A DNA stretch of 17,648 bases from Aeriscardovia sp. (GTDB lineage Bacteria > Actinomycetota > Actinomycetes > Actinomycetales > Bifidobacteriaceae), in assembly GCA_017538865.1 (NCBI GenBank), contig JAFYIA010000048.1, positions 1 to 17,648 of the forward strand. Reading direction: 5' to 3'. Numbering within the stretch: position 1 is the first letter of the stretch; the number at the start of each line of letters is the position of its first letter. Shown here one piece after another: positions 7,183-14,972 of this stretch. The position numbers and the translations under genes were made by a program. A model generated the notes under the pieces. It saw nothing but the letters and a program-made list of their open reading frames with translations, ran no database searches and was not told the origin of the DNA.

Positions 7183-8503
7183 AGGGCAAAAACCGGCTGA
7201 GGTTGCAAGGGGAGGGGAGGAAGAAGATAAAGAGCCTCTCTTTGGCCCGGGTTGCCCCCACGTACAGGGTCCTCCTCTCCTCTTCTTCCTTCCCCCCCCT
7301 CTCCGTCCCTATGGCGAGCACCACCTCGTCCCACTCGAGGCCCTTGGCCGCGTGGAGGGTGGAGAGGGCGATCCTCCCCTCCCCCTCGCAGCCCGGGGGG
7401 CCGAAGGGGACCCTCGCCAGGGAAAGGGCGGAGGCCAGGGCGTCCAGGTCCCTATAGGTCCTGGCCAAAATGGCGAAGCTCTTTGCAGGATCCCTCCCCT
7501 TCGCCAGCCCGGCCGCCGCCCGGGCGAGGGAGGGAAGGTCTTTAAAGCTGCGCCTTTCCACCGCCCCCCGGATTTTCAGCCCCGGACGGAGGGGGGAGTA
7601 CCTTTCCGGGGAGAGCGCCAAAATCCCGTTGGCGCACCGTATGACCTCCCTGCCCGAGCGGTAGTTGGACAAGAGCGCGATCTCGCGGTACGGGGGAGGG
7701 AAGTCGCCTTGGGCGTGGGAGAGGAACCAGCTGGAGGACCCCGTAAAGGAATAGATCGTCTGGGCCGGGTCCCCCACCACGCAAACGCTCTCGGCCCCTG
7801 CGGCCCAGAACTTCAAAATGGCGTGCTCGGCCGGGGAGACGTCCTGGTACTCGTCCGCCGTCACGCTCTGAAAGGCGCCCGAAACCAGCCGCCTGGCCTC
7901 GAGGGAGGTTTCCAGGATGTGCAGGAGAAGGATGAAGATGTCCCCGAAATCTATCTTCCCCGCGGCTTTTTTCGCCTTTTCGTAGGTCTCCCAAGCCTCT
8001 TTGAACCCCCGGGGGAGGGGGAAGGAAGAGTAGGAGGAAGCCTCCTCGAGCTCTCCGGGGCCCACAAGCGAGCTTTTGGCCCACTTCAGGGCTGAGAAAA
8101 ACTGCGCCGCCCGGGGGCCGGGGCCGAAGGCTTTTTCAAACAGGGCCAAAGACCCCGCCTCGTCCAGGAGGAGGGGGAAGGGGGAGAGGGCCAGAAGGGA
8201 CCAGAGGCGGCGAAGCTGCGCCAGGGCCAGGGAGTGGAAGGTGGAGACTTTGACCTTTTCCGGCGCCCCGACGGAGAGCAGGCGGGACCTGAGGGCCTGC
8301 GCCGCCCGCCTGGAGAAGGCTATGGCCAGGGTCTTCGAGGGATCCCACCTCCCCCTTTCGAGGCCCAGGGCTATGCGGGCCGAAACCGTGGAGGTCTTCC
8401 CGCTCCCCGCCCCGGCCCTGAGGCAGAGCGTCCCCTCCAGGCACCGGGCGGCCTCCCTCTGGGCGGGATCGAGCCCGGAAAGGAGGGCCTCTGCGGGCTT
8501 CAC
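7160..8503 (-). CDS. Compact UvrD/Rep-type (SF1A) ATP-dependent DNA helicase lacking subdomain 2B
   Basis: 447 residues, much shorter than the usual 650-780. All SF1A motifs are present in order: Q motif LDPAQREAA (11-19), Walker A GAGSGKT (31-37), Ia AFSRRAA, Walker B/II DEYQDVSPAEH, III VVGDPAQTIYSFTG, IV LLSNYRSG, V LSTLHAAKGLEWDEVV and VI LYVGATRAKERLF. After the segment ILARTYRDLDALASAL...VPFG only about nine residues separate the 2A strand from motif V, where the roughly 150-200-residue 2B subdomain normally sits. No HRDC or nuclease domain follows. The start is GTG at 8503 behind a GGGAGG-rich site. Related mycobacterial gene by position: uvrD2. It converges with the zincin_2 gene (23-base overlap) and diverges from the kinase-like gene. 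Frame and motifs look intact, so this is a streamlined enzyme rather than a pseudogene. Confidence 0.88.
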   Translation of the reverse strand: MKPAEALLSGLDPAQREAARCLEGTLCLRAGAGSGKTSTVSARIALGLERGRWDPSKTLAIAFSRRAAQALRSRLLSVGAPEKVKVSTFHSLALAQLRRLWSLLALSPFPLLLDEAGSLALFEKAFGPGPRAAQFFSALKWAKSSLVGPGELEEASSYSSFPLPRGFKEAWETYEKAKKAAGKIDFGDIFILLLHILETSLEARRLVSGAFQSVTADEYQDVSPAEHAILKFWAAGAESVCVVGDPAQTIYSFTGSSSWFLSHAQGDFPPPYREIALLSNYRSGREVIRCANGILALSPERYSPLRPGLKIRGAVERRSFKDLPSLARAAAGLAKGRDPAKSFAILARTYRDLDALASALSLARVPFGPPGCEGEGRIALSTLHAAKGLEWDEVVLAIGTERGGKEEEERRTLYVGATRAKERLFIFFLPSPCNLSRFLPFSPSKGR

Positions 8504-8552
8504 CTCCCTCCCTCGCTGGGGGTCCTGGCGTTATTAATCATTGCAACACCAG

Positions 8553-8562
8553 ATTGTATTAT
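8553..8562. promoter_or_regulatory. Overlapping divergent -10 boxes: plus-strand TATTAT for the kinase-like gene, minus-strand TACAAT for the helicase
   Basis: On plus, TATTAT (8557-8562) is followed by six T residues and then GTG at 8569, so the predicted transcription start coincides with the start codon and the mRNA would be leaderless. On minus, TACAAT (8558-8553) overlaps it and would give a leader of about 40 bases with a strong purine-rich ribosome binding site before GTG 8503. Neither has a good -35. The two promoters could not be occupied by polymerase at once. Confidence 0.45.
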
Positions 8563-8568
8563 TTTTTT

Positions 8569-10068
8569 GTGACGTATATCGACTTTTTCAAGGCCTGCGC
8601 CCTCACCTCGGCCGCGGCCCCCAAGCTCGACATCGCGGAGGCCGGGGCCAGGCCGGGGGAGGGGGACGAAAAAATCGGTGTGAACGCCCTGGAGATAAGG
8701 ACGGCCTCCAACCGCAGGTGCGTGTCGTACCTGTCCAGATCCCAGGCCGGGATCTTGGCCCTAAAGGAGAGGGAGAGGGCCGAAGGCGTCCTGGAAGAAG
8801 GGCTGGACCTCTCCCCGGAAGGGGTGAAAGTTGAGCGCCCCCTTTTGGGCCGCGCGCAGCGGGGCCTGGAAGGGGAGGAGTACTTCGTGCTGATCTGCTC
8901 TTTTTCCCCCGGATCCCCTTCGCCTTTGAGGGGGCTTTCCGAAGAGGAGTGCCTGTCTTTCGGAAAGGCCGTGGGGGCCGTGCATTCCAAGGCCCTCGGC
9001 CCCTTCCACGCCTTCAGGTCCTTTTCGGCCCCTTCCATACGCTTCGAGCTCGGGGAGTGGATTGAAAGGCTGAGGAACAAAGGCCTGGCTCCCGAGGCCG
9101 TCCTGGACGCCTGGGGGGACCTGGCCGCGACCGACGCGCTCTGGGACTTCTCCCCCTCACTCGTGCACGGCGGCTGGAAGAGGGGGGAGGCGAGGTTCGC
9201 GGGAGGCGCCGTGAGCGCCCTTTCAAAGTGGGAGAGGGCGGAAGTGAGCGACCCGGCGAGGGATCTGGAATGGATGTTCGAAGAAGGTCCGGGCCAGAGG
9301 CAGGCCGACGCCTTCATGCAGGGATACGGCATGGCCATGGGGGACCGCATGGACCCCTTCATCCTCCCCAGGGCGAAGCTGTGGAGACAGATGGAGATGG
9401 GGGCCGCGCTCCTGGAAGCCGAGAGGTGCGGGGAAAGGAAAAAGGCGGAGGGGATAATCCAAAAGCTCCTCCGCCTCAGCGCGGAGCTAAGGTCCCTCGC
9501 CCCCAAAAAGCCGGAGGCGCCCCTCCCGGAGGGGATGGAGCCCCCGGCGGCGCCGCCCCAGCAGGAAGGGGCCCCATCCGCGCCCGCGCCTTCGAGCACC
9601 CGGGTGCAGCCCAAGGCCGATCCTGAGCCCGGGGAGGGGGCGGAGGGGGATCCTCCCCAAAAGGAAGCTGAAGAAAAGGCCCCGGAGCGCGACCCCGCAA
9701 TAAACGCCGCCCTCTGGCAGGTGGCCGTGCGGGCGGCGCTCGCCCAGAGGGAGGGCCGGGACCTCGAGGCGGAGCTCGAGGCCCAGAAGGCGGCGGCCGA
9801 GGCCGCAGAGGACCCTGAAGAAAAGCCCACTTCGATGTTCTTCAGGGCGATGAGCTTTGCAGTCGACAAAGAGGCCCCCTCCCTCGGCGCCCCCGTGCGC
9901 GTAAAAGAGGGGGGCAGCGCCCGGGAGGGGGGATCGGCCCCTGCGAGGGAGAAGCCCGAAGGCCCGGCGCAGTTTTCGGGATCCGCGCCTTCCCCCGCGC
10001 CGCCGGAGGAGCCCTCGGGGAGCACTACCAAAGTCATAGACAGGATTGATGGGAACGCAAATGAGTGA
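8569..10068 (+). CDS. Aminoglycoside/macrolide-phosphotransferase-fold protein, probably catalytically inactive, with a long Ala/Pro/Glu-rich tail
   Basis: 499 residues from GTG 8569; a TTG at 8554 is the other option, but the promoter layout favours the GTG as a leaderless start. Residues about 1-310 resemble the APH-like kinase that actinobacteria carry beside their UvrD-type helicase. The pattern is LVHGGWKRGEARF, then AVSALSKWERAEVSDPARDLEWMF. In active members the first block is HGD and the second contains (I)DW. Here the catalytic Asp is G202 and the metal-binding Asp is K220 (S219-K220-W221), while the structural SDPARDLEW is kept. From about residue 320 the chain is low-complexity (Pro, Ala, Glu, Gly), interrupted by an Ala-rich helical stretch (NAALWQVAVRAALAQ and onward). 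It is likely a scaffold or pseudokinase; the partner is unknown. It overlaps the DUF3107 gene by 8 bases. Confidence 0.75.
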   Translation: MTYIDFFKACALTSAAAPKLDIAEAGARPGEGDEKIGVNALEIRTASNRRCVSYLSRSQAGILALKERERAEGVLEEGLDLSPEGVKVERPLLGRAQRGLEGEEYFVLICSFSPGSPSPLRGLSEEECLSFGKAVGAVHSKALGPFHAFRSFSAPSIRFELGEWIERLRNKGLAPEAVLDAWGDLAATDALWDFSPSLVHGGWKRGEARFAGGAVSALSKWERAEVSDPARDLEWMFEEGPGQRQADAFMQGYGMAMGDRMDPFILPRAKLWRQMEMGAALLEAERCGERKKAEGIIQKLLRLSAELRSLAPKKPEAPLPEGMEPPAAPPQQEGAPSAPAPSSTRVQPKADPEPGEGAEGDPPQKEAEEKAPERDPAINAALWQVAVRAALAQREGRDLEAELEAQKAAAEAAEDPEEKPTSMFFRAMSFAVDKEAPSLGAPVRVKEGGSAREGGSAPAREKPEGPAQFSGSAPSPAPPEEPSGSTTKVIDRIDGNANE

Positions 10069-10306
10069 AAAAAAGGAAATAATGGTCACAATCGGCCTCA
10101 GGGACATCCAGGGCTCGGTGGCGATCGCCACCGAGGAGGACGCCAAAGAGGTCATGGAAAAGATTGAAAAGGCGGTGAGCGAAGGGGGATACTGCCTCAT
10201 AGAGGGCCAGGACGGCCAGGAGCTCCTGATTTCGGGGCCCTCGGTCGGCTTTGCGAGGGTGGAGCCGGTGATCCGCCCCATGATGGGCTATATGCGGACA
10301 TCCTGA
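10061..10306 (+). CDS. DUF3107 family protein
   Basis: 81 residues from ATG 10061, or 74 from ATG 10082. The family core is MVTIGLRD, a central helix and a C-terminal LLISGPSVGFARVEP that matches the usual 'IPxxxIAYVEI' end. The mycobacterial relative is Rv3208A (TB9.4) as I recall; its function is unknown. ATG 10061 lies in an ATGAGTGA overlap with the upstream stop, fitting translational coupling. ATG 10082 has AGGA closely upstream and matches the usual family N-terminus (M-x-V-x-IG), so the true start may be there. The stop shares a base with the VKOR start (TGATG), tying all three genes into one operon. Confidence 0.8.
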   Translation: MSEKKEIMVTIGLRDIQGSVAIATEEDAKEVMEKIEKAVSEGGYCLIEGQDGQELLISGPSVGFARVEPVIRPMMGYMRTS

Positions 10307-10923
10307 TGAGCTGGAAAGGCAGGTGGAGGCAGGGGCCGGCGTGGCTGTATTCGGTCATGCTCACCTCCTCCCTCTTGGCCGAGGTCGTCTCCTTCGCCCT
10401 CTCTTCAGACACCCTCCGGATTGCGGCCGACCCCGGGGTGGACCTAGGGTGCGATATAAACGCCGTAGTCTCCTGCTCGACCGTCGCCAAGAGCTGGCAG
10501 GCGGACTTTATAAACTTCGGGAGCTTTCGGGTGCCCAACTGCTTCCTCGGGATCTGCTTTGAAGCGGTGTTCGTGACGGTGGCGGTGCTGGGCCTCGCAA
10601 GGGCCAAGCTTCCCAAGTGGTTCTCTTTTTGCTCCTGGGCCGGAAACCTTCTGGCGCTGGCCTTTTCCTACTGGCTCTTTTCCCAGGAGCTCTACTCCAT
10701 AAACGCCGTGTGTCCGTGGTGCCTGACTCTGATGTTTTCCTCCACCGTGCAGTTCATGGCCCAGAGCCACGCCGCGGTGACGGTGCAAAGCCTCCCCAAG
10801 GGGAGGCTTGCAAAGGCGCTAGAATCCTACTACCGCCCGTCCCTGGACCTCTTTGCGGACGCGGCCTGGATCCTGCTTCTCCTGCTTTTGATCTTCATCC
10901 GGGACGGATCGCGCCTCTTTTAA
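10306..10923 (+). CDS. Vitamin K epoxide reductase (VKOR) family membrane oxidoreductase
   Basis: 205 residues with four or five hydrophobic segments. Bacterial VKORs reoxidise a DsbA-like periplasmic thiol oxidase and pass electrons to quinone, in place of DsbB. The loop cysteine pair is visible in CDINAVVSCS, followed by a 'VPNCFLGI' segment equivalent to the usual 'NAFxGI'. The active-site CxxC is in VCPWCLTLMF on the fourth helix. There is no fused thioredoxin domain, so the partner must be encoded elsewhere. ATG 10306 overlaps the DUF3107 stop by one base; I see no strong ribosome binding site, so coupling is likely. The gene ends 3 bp from the convergent TRIC gene. Context suggests a role in exported-protein disulfide formation; linkage to the pseudokinase and DUF3107 is unexplained. 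Confidence 0.9.
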   Translation: MSWKGRWRQGPAWLYSVMLTSSLLAEVVSFALSSDTLRIAADPGVDLGCDINAVVSCSTVAKSWQADFINFGSFRVPNCFLGICFEAVFVTVAVLGLARAKLPKWFSFCSWAGNLLALAFSYWLFSQELYSINAVCPWCLTLMFSSTVQFMAQSHAAVTVQSLPKGRLAKALESYYRPSLDLFADAAWILLLLLLIFIRDGSRLF

Positions 10924-10926
10924 AGC

Positions 10927-11694
10927 TCACTTGTGGTGCAAAAGGCCCCTCGAGGACCCCTCCTTCTTTTTCTTGGCCACCCTCTTGGGGGAGTGGAGGG
11001 AGAGGGGCTGGCTTCGCTTCACGGCCCCCGGCATGGTCCAGTCCAGCTTTACGGACAGCAGCCTTAAGGTCACGGTTATCGCCACTATGAGGATGTCTAA
11101 GAGGACCTCGGTGGTGAAGTTTATCCAGTTGAAGATGTAGGCCTTGCAGACGAAGACCGTGAGGATGGAGGCCACAATCGCGGGGACGAGGTACAGGTGC
11201 TTGTCTCTGATAATGACGGGGACTTCGTTTAAGATGACGTCCCTGCAGACCCCGCCCCCTACGCCCGTGACGACGCCCACGAAGATCGCGGTTATGGCCG
11301 GCATGTGGTAGGCCAGGCCCTTGGTGGTCCCGTCTATGGCGAAGAGCGCGAGGGCGAGGGCGTCGAAGATGGTGTTGGTCCAGTAGAGCTTTTCGACCTC
11401 GGGGTGCAGGAATATCACGCACAGCCCCGCCAGGATCGCTATCCCCAGGTACCAGTAGTTGGTGAGGTTGGTGGGGGGGATGCAGCCTATCAGCACGTCC
11501 CTGATCGTGCCCCCGCCCAGGGCAGTGAACCAGGCGGCGATCATGATGGAAAAGGAGTCGAACTCCCTCCTGCACGCCGCCATCCCCCCTATCATGCCGC
11601 AAAAGAAGGTGGCGAGGTACTCCACCATCAGGAAGAACCAGTTGCTCTCCAGTGGCATCGGGGTGGAAATGGTTATCTGCGCGGCCAAAAGCAT
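10927..11694 (-). CDS. TRIC/UPF0126 family membrane protein (YicG-like)
   Basis: 255 residues, about seven hydrophobic helices. The two pseudo-repeats of the family are clear: MVEYLATFFCGMIGG...ALGGGTIRDVLIG...PP and DALALALFAIDGTTKG...GVVTGVGGGVCRDVILNEVP. Relatives are trimeric intracellular cation (TRIC) channels conducting monovalent cations. The C-terminus extends about 40 residues beyond the usual end and is basic (KRVAKKKKEG), probably cytosolic. ATG 11694 has GGAGG seven bases upstream. It starts 25 bases after the ileS stop, so it is probably co-transcribed with ileS, subject to the weak terminator between them. Confidence 0.88.
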   Translation of the reverse strand: MLLAAQITISTPMPLESNWFFLMVEYLATFFCGMIGGMAACRREFDSFSIMIAAWFTALGGGTIRDVLIGCIPPTNLTNYWYLGIAILAGLCVIFLHPEVEKLYWTNTIFDALALALFAIDGTTKGLAYHMPAITAIFVGVVTGVGGGVCRDVILNEVPVIIRDKHLYLVPAIVASILTVFVCKAYIFNWINFTTEVLLDILIVAITVTLRLLSVKLDWTMPGAVKRSQPLSLHSPKRVAKKKKEGSSRGLLHHK

Positions 11695-11706
11695 CTTCGA
11701 GCCTCC

Positions 11707-11726
11707 AAAAAAAAGGCGCCTACGCC
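11707..11726 (-). terminator. Weak intrinsic terminator or attenuator after ileS
   Basis: On minus, GGCG (11726-11723), loop TAGG, CGCC (11718-11715), then eight T residues (11714-11707). The stem is only 4 bp and covers the ileS stop codon. The TRIC ribosome binding site follows immediately, so complete termination is unlikely; partial read-through is the better reading. Confidence 0.35.
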
Positions 11727-14700
11727 AGCTCCAGGCTTATTTCGAGCTTCTCTCCCGGGCCCAGGTGCGCCTCAACCGCCAAAGTCTCCCGCAAGATTTC
11801 GCTCCTGAACTTTTCGAGGGCGGAAAGGGCCTCCTGTGGCGCCTTGGCCGAAAGGCGGATGCGGTCGGTGATCTTGAACCCCGCCTTCTTCCTCTCTTCC
11901 TGCACCTCCCGGATGAAGTCCCGGGCGAGGCCCTCCTGCTCCAGCTCCTCGTCCAGGGCGCATTCGAGGATTACGAACCCCCCGTCCGAAAGGGGCTTGG
12001 CGAAGGTGGATTCCGGCAGGGACAGGGTGGAAGAAAGGGAGTACTCGCCCTCGAGGAGCAAGACGCTTTCTCCTCCGGCCAAAACTTCGACCTTTCCCCC
12101 TTCTTCCTTCCAGTCCCCGGCTTTTGCGGCCTTTATCACGGACTGGACCTTGCCCCCCAGCCTGGGGCCCAGGGCCCTGGGGTTTAAGGAGAGCTTCTTT
12201 TCGACCTCGAACCCAAGGGCCCGGGCCTTGGAAAAGTCCAAAAACGCGGCCTCCTTTACGTCGAGCTCCCTTTCAACCACCCCCCTGAACCTTTCAAGGC
12301 CTTCCTTTTTGGTGACGACCGCAAGCTTTCTCAAGGGCTGGCGGACGCGGATGTTCTGCTCCTTCCTTATGGAGAGGGCGAGGGAGACGATTTCGCGGGC
12401 CGAGTTCATGTCCCCCTCGAGGGCGGGGTCCTCCCATGGGGCCAGCGAGGAGGGATCCGGCCAGTCTTCGAGGTGGACGGAGTCTTTTCCGGTCAGGGAC
12501 CTGAAGATCGCGTCGGCTTCGAATGGGAGGAGGGGGGCTGCGGCCTTGGAGAAGGTCTCCAGCACCGTGTAGAGGGTGTCGAAGGCGGCCTTGTCCTCCT
12601 TCCAGAACCTCTGGCGGCTGTTGCGTATGTACCAGTTGGTCAGGCAGTCTATAAAGTCCCCGGCGGCGCGGCAGGCGTCGGAAATCGAGAAGGCGTCGAG
12701 GGCCCTTCCGATTTCTGAGACGGCGGAGGAGAGGGAGGAGAGGATGAAGCGGTCTAGCTCGGTCAGCTTTTCCCCCTCCCTCACCCTTTGGGCCCTGTAG
12801 CCCTTCTGCCCATCGCAGGCGTTGGCGTAGAGGGCGAAGAAGGAGTAGGCGTTCCAGTAAGGGATGAGGACCTTGCGGGCCGCGTCCTTTATGCCTTGGG
12901 AGGTGACTATCAGGTTCCCGCCGCGGAGGATGGGGGAGCTCATCAAAAACCACCTCAGCGCGTCCGATCCGGATTCGTCGAAAACCTCGGATACGTCGGG
13001 GTAGTTCCTGAGGTGCTTGCTCATCTTGTTTCCGTCGGATCCCAAAACTATCCCGTGGCATACCACGTTCTTGAACGGGACTTCATCGAAGAGCGCCTCC
13101 GTCATGACGTTTTGCACGTAGAACCAGCCGCGGGTCTGGCCGATATACTCGACCACGAAATCCGCCGGGAAGCGGGAGAGGAACCCTTCCCTGTTCTCAA
13201 ACGGGTAGTGCTTTTGCGCAAAGGAGATGCAGGCGGAATCGAACCAGACGTCCAAGACGTCCTTGACCCTGCGCATCTCGCTCTTCCCCGTGGGATCGTC
13301 CGGATTGGGCCGCACGAGGTCGTCAACCCAGGGCCTGTGCAGGTCCACTTCACCTGCCTCGTTTAGGGGGAGGCGGCCAAAGTCCTTTTCAATTTCCTCT
13401 AGGGAGCCGTAGACGTCCATCCTGGGGTAGGCCGGGTCGGTGGAGATCCAGATGGGGATGGGGGTCCCCCAGTAGCGGTTGCGGGTCACAGACCAGTCCC
13501 TCGCTCCCTCGAGCCACTTCCCGAACTGCCCGTTTTTGACATTTTCCGGGATCCAGTTGATCTTCTGGTTGCCCTTGAGGAGCTTGTCCTTTATGGCCGT
13601 CACCTTTACAAACCAGCTCGAAACCGGCTTGTAGATGAGGGGGGATCCGCACCTCCAGCAGTGGGGGTAGGAGTGGACAAAGTCCTTGTCTTCAACCAAG
13701 ACCGCCCGCCTGTCCTCCGGGATTCTGGAAAGCGGGCCCGCCCCCGCCTTAAAGTCCCGGATGATCTTGGAGGAGGCCTCGAAGACCTGGAGCCCCAGGT
13801 AGTCTCCGACGGGCTCCCTGAACCTGGCGGAGGGGTCGGTGACGTCGAAGGGGAAGATGGAGTGGGAGTGGATGGTCTCCATGTCGTCTTCCCCGTAGGG
13901 GGCCTGGTGGACTATCCCGGTCCCGTCGTCCTGGGTGACGAAGTCCGCCGCGTACACCTTCCACGCGTTGGGGCCCGGAAAATAGGGGGCCTCGGGGTCT
14001 TGGAGGAAGTCGGTGGGGGGCCAGTACTCCCAGCCCTCCATGTCTTTGCCCTTTATGACCCTCTCCACTTTCGCGTCCCCCAGGGCCTTCGCATAGGCCC
14101 CGAGCCTGTTTTTGGCTATCCACACGCACTTGCCTTCGAGGGGGCCTTTTTCGCACCTCACTTTGGCGTAGTCGATTTCGGGACCCACGGCCATCGCGAG
14201 GTTGGAAGGTATGGTCCAGGGGGTGGTGGTCCAGAAGAGCAGGTAGTCGGGGGAGCCCTTGAGCCTTACCGCCACCGACACGGTCCTGTCCTGGCGGGGG
14301 CGGTAGACGTCCGAATCCATGTGGAGCTCGTGGTTGGAGAGGGGGGTCTCGTCCACCGGGCAGTAGGGGAGCACCCTCTCGCTCTCGTAGACCAGCCCCT
14401 TTTTGTAGAGCTCCTTAAAGGCCCAGATCACCGACTCCATATAGGGCAGGTCCATGGTCCTTATCCCGCTTTCAAAGCTCACCCACCGGCCCTGGCGGTT
14501 TATGTACTCCTCCCACTCGGAGGAGTACTTCAAAACGCTCTCCCTGCACTTCCTGTTGAAGGCGGCCACGCCCATTTTGTCTATGTCCGCCTTGGAAGCC
14601 AGGCCCATCTCCCTCTCGGCTTCGAGCTCCGCAGGGAGGCCGTGGGTGTCCCAGTTGAAGACCCTTTCGACCCTCTTGCCCTTCATGGTCTGGTAGCGGG

Positions 14701-14935
14701 GGATGACGTCTTTGGCGTAGCCGGTCAAGAGGTGCCCGTAGTGGGGAAGCCCGTTGGCGAAGGGGGGGCCGTCGAAGAAGACGAAGTCCTGCGCCCCTTC
14801 CCTCTCTTTAAGGCTCCTTTCAAAGATCTTCCCGTCCCTCCAGTAGGAGAGGACTTCCTTTTCCATCTCGGGAAAGTCCGGGGTCTTTGAAAGGCCTTTG
14901 AATGCCAGAGGGTAGAGCGGGCGCGCGTTTTCCAA
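11720..14935 (-). CDS. ileS: Isoleucine--tRNA ligase
   Basis: Charges tRNA-Ile in the cytosol. 1071 residues, the long form of bacterial IleRS. Class I signatures: HIGH variant in GLPHYGHLL, and KMSKS variant in NKMSKHLRNYPD. The CP1 editing domain has WTTTPWTIPSN and the editing aspartate segment DDGTGIVHQAPYGEDD. A CxxC pair (HCWRCGSPL) lies before the second half of the Rossmann domain. The C-terminal anticodon-binding region is complete. The residues PPFANGLPHYGH and the overall length fit the eukaryote-like IleRS class, which is commonly less sensitive to mupirocin. I place the start at TTG 14935, because AAGGAG lies six bases upstream; TTG 14959 would add eight residues and has no binding site. 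A near-consensus promoter lies about 70-100 bases upstream. Confidence 0.96.
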   Translation of the reverse strand: MENARPLYPLAFKGLSKTPDFPEMEKEVLSYWRDGKIFERSLKEREGAQDFVFFDGPPFANGLPHYGHLLTGYAKDVIPRYQTMKGKRVERVFNWDTHGLPAELEAEREMGLASKADIDKMGVAAFNRKCRESVLKYSSEWEEYINRQGRWVSFESGIRTMDLPYMESVIWAFKELYKKGLVYESERVLPYCPVDETPLSNHELHMDSDVYRPRQDRTVSVAVRLKGSPDYLLFWTTTPWTIPSNLAMAVGPEIDYAKVRCEKGPLEGKCVWIAKNRLGAYAKALGDAKVERVIKGKDMEGWEYWPPTDFLQDPEAPYFPGPNAWKVYAADFVTQDDGTGIVHQAPYGEDDMETIHSHSIFPFDVTDPSARFREPVGDYLGLQVFEASSKIIRDFKAGAGPLSRIPEDRRAVLVEDKDFVHSYPHCWRCGSPLIYKPVSSWFVKVTAIKDKLLKGNQKINWIPENVKNGQFGKWLEGARDWSVTRNRYWGTPIPIWISTDPAYPRMDVYGSLEEIEKDFGRLPLNEAGEVDLHRPWVDDLVRPNPDDPTGKSEMRRVKDVLDVWFDSACISFAQKHYPFENREGFLSRFPADFVVEYIGQTRGWFYVQNVMTEALFDEVPFKNVVCHGIVLGSDGNKMSKHLRNYPDVSEVFDESGSDALRWFLMSSPILRGGNLIVTSQGIKDAARKVLIPYWNAYSFFALYANACDGQKGYRAQRVREGEKLTELDRFILSSLSSAVSEIGRALDAFSISDACRAAGDFIDCLTNWYIRNSRQRFWKEDKAAFDTLYTVLETFSKAAAPLLPFEADAIFRSLTGKDSVHLEDWPDPSSLAPWEDPALEGDMNSAREIVSLALSIRKEQNIRVRQPLRKLAVVTKKEGLERFRGVVERELDVKEAAFLDFSKARALGFEVEKKLSLNPRALGPRLGGKVQSVIKAAKAGDWKEEGGKVEVLAGGESVLLLEGEYSLSSTLSLPESTFAKPLSDGGFVILECALDEELEQEGLARDFIREVQEERKKAGFKITDRIRLSAKAPQEALSALEKFRSEILRETLAVEAHLGPGEKLEISLELA

Positions 14936-14972
14936 TTCCTTCTCCTTATAAAAGGGCAAAAAGCGGGTGGTT

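Noticed and set aside
8559..10037. Long open frame (492 codons) on the minus strand opposite the kinase-like gene
   Set aside because: Ser/Ala/Pro-rich composition with no recognisable domain; it is the mirror of a real gene with kinase-fold motifs on the plus strand in a GC-rich genome.
13661..14890. 409-codon open frame on plus opposite ileS, and similar frames opposite topA
   Set aside because: Gly/Val/Pro-rich shadow translations; ileS and topA carry complete motif sets on the other strand.
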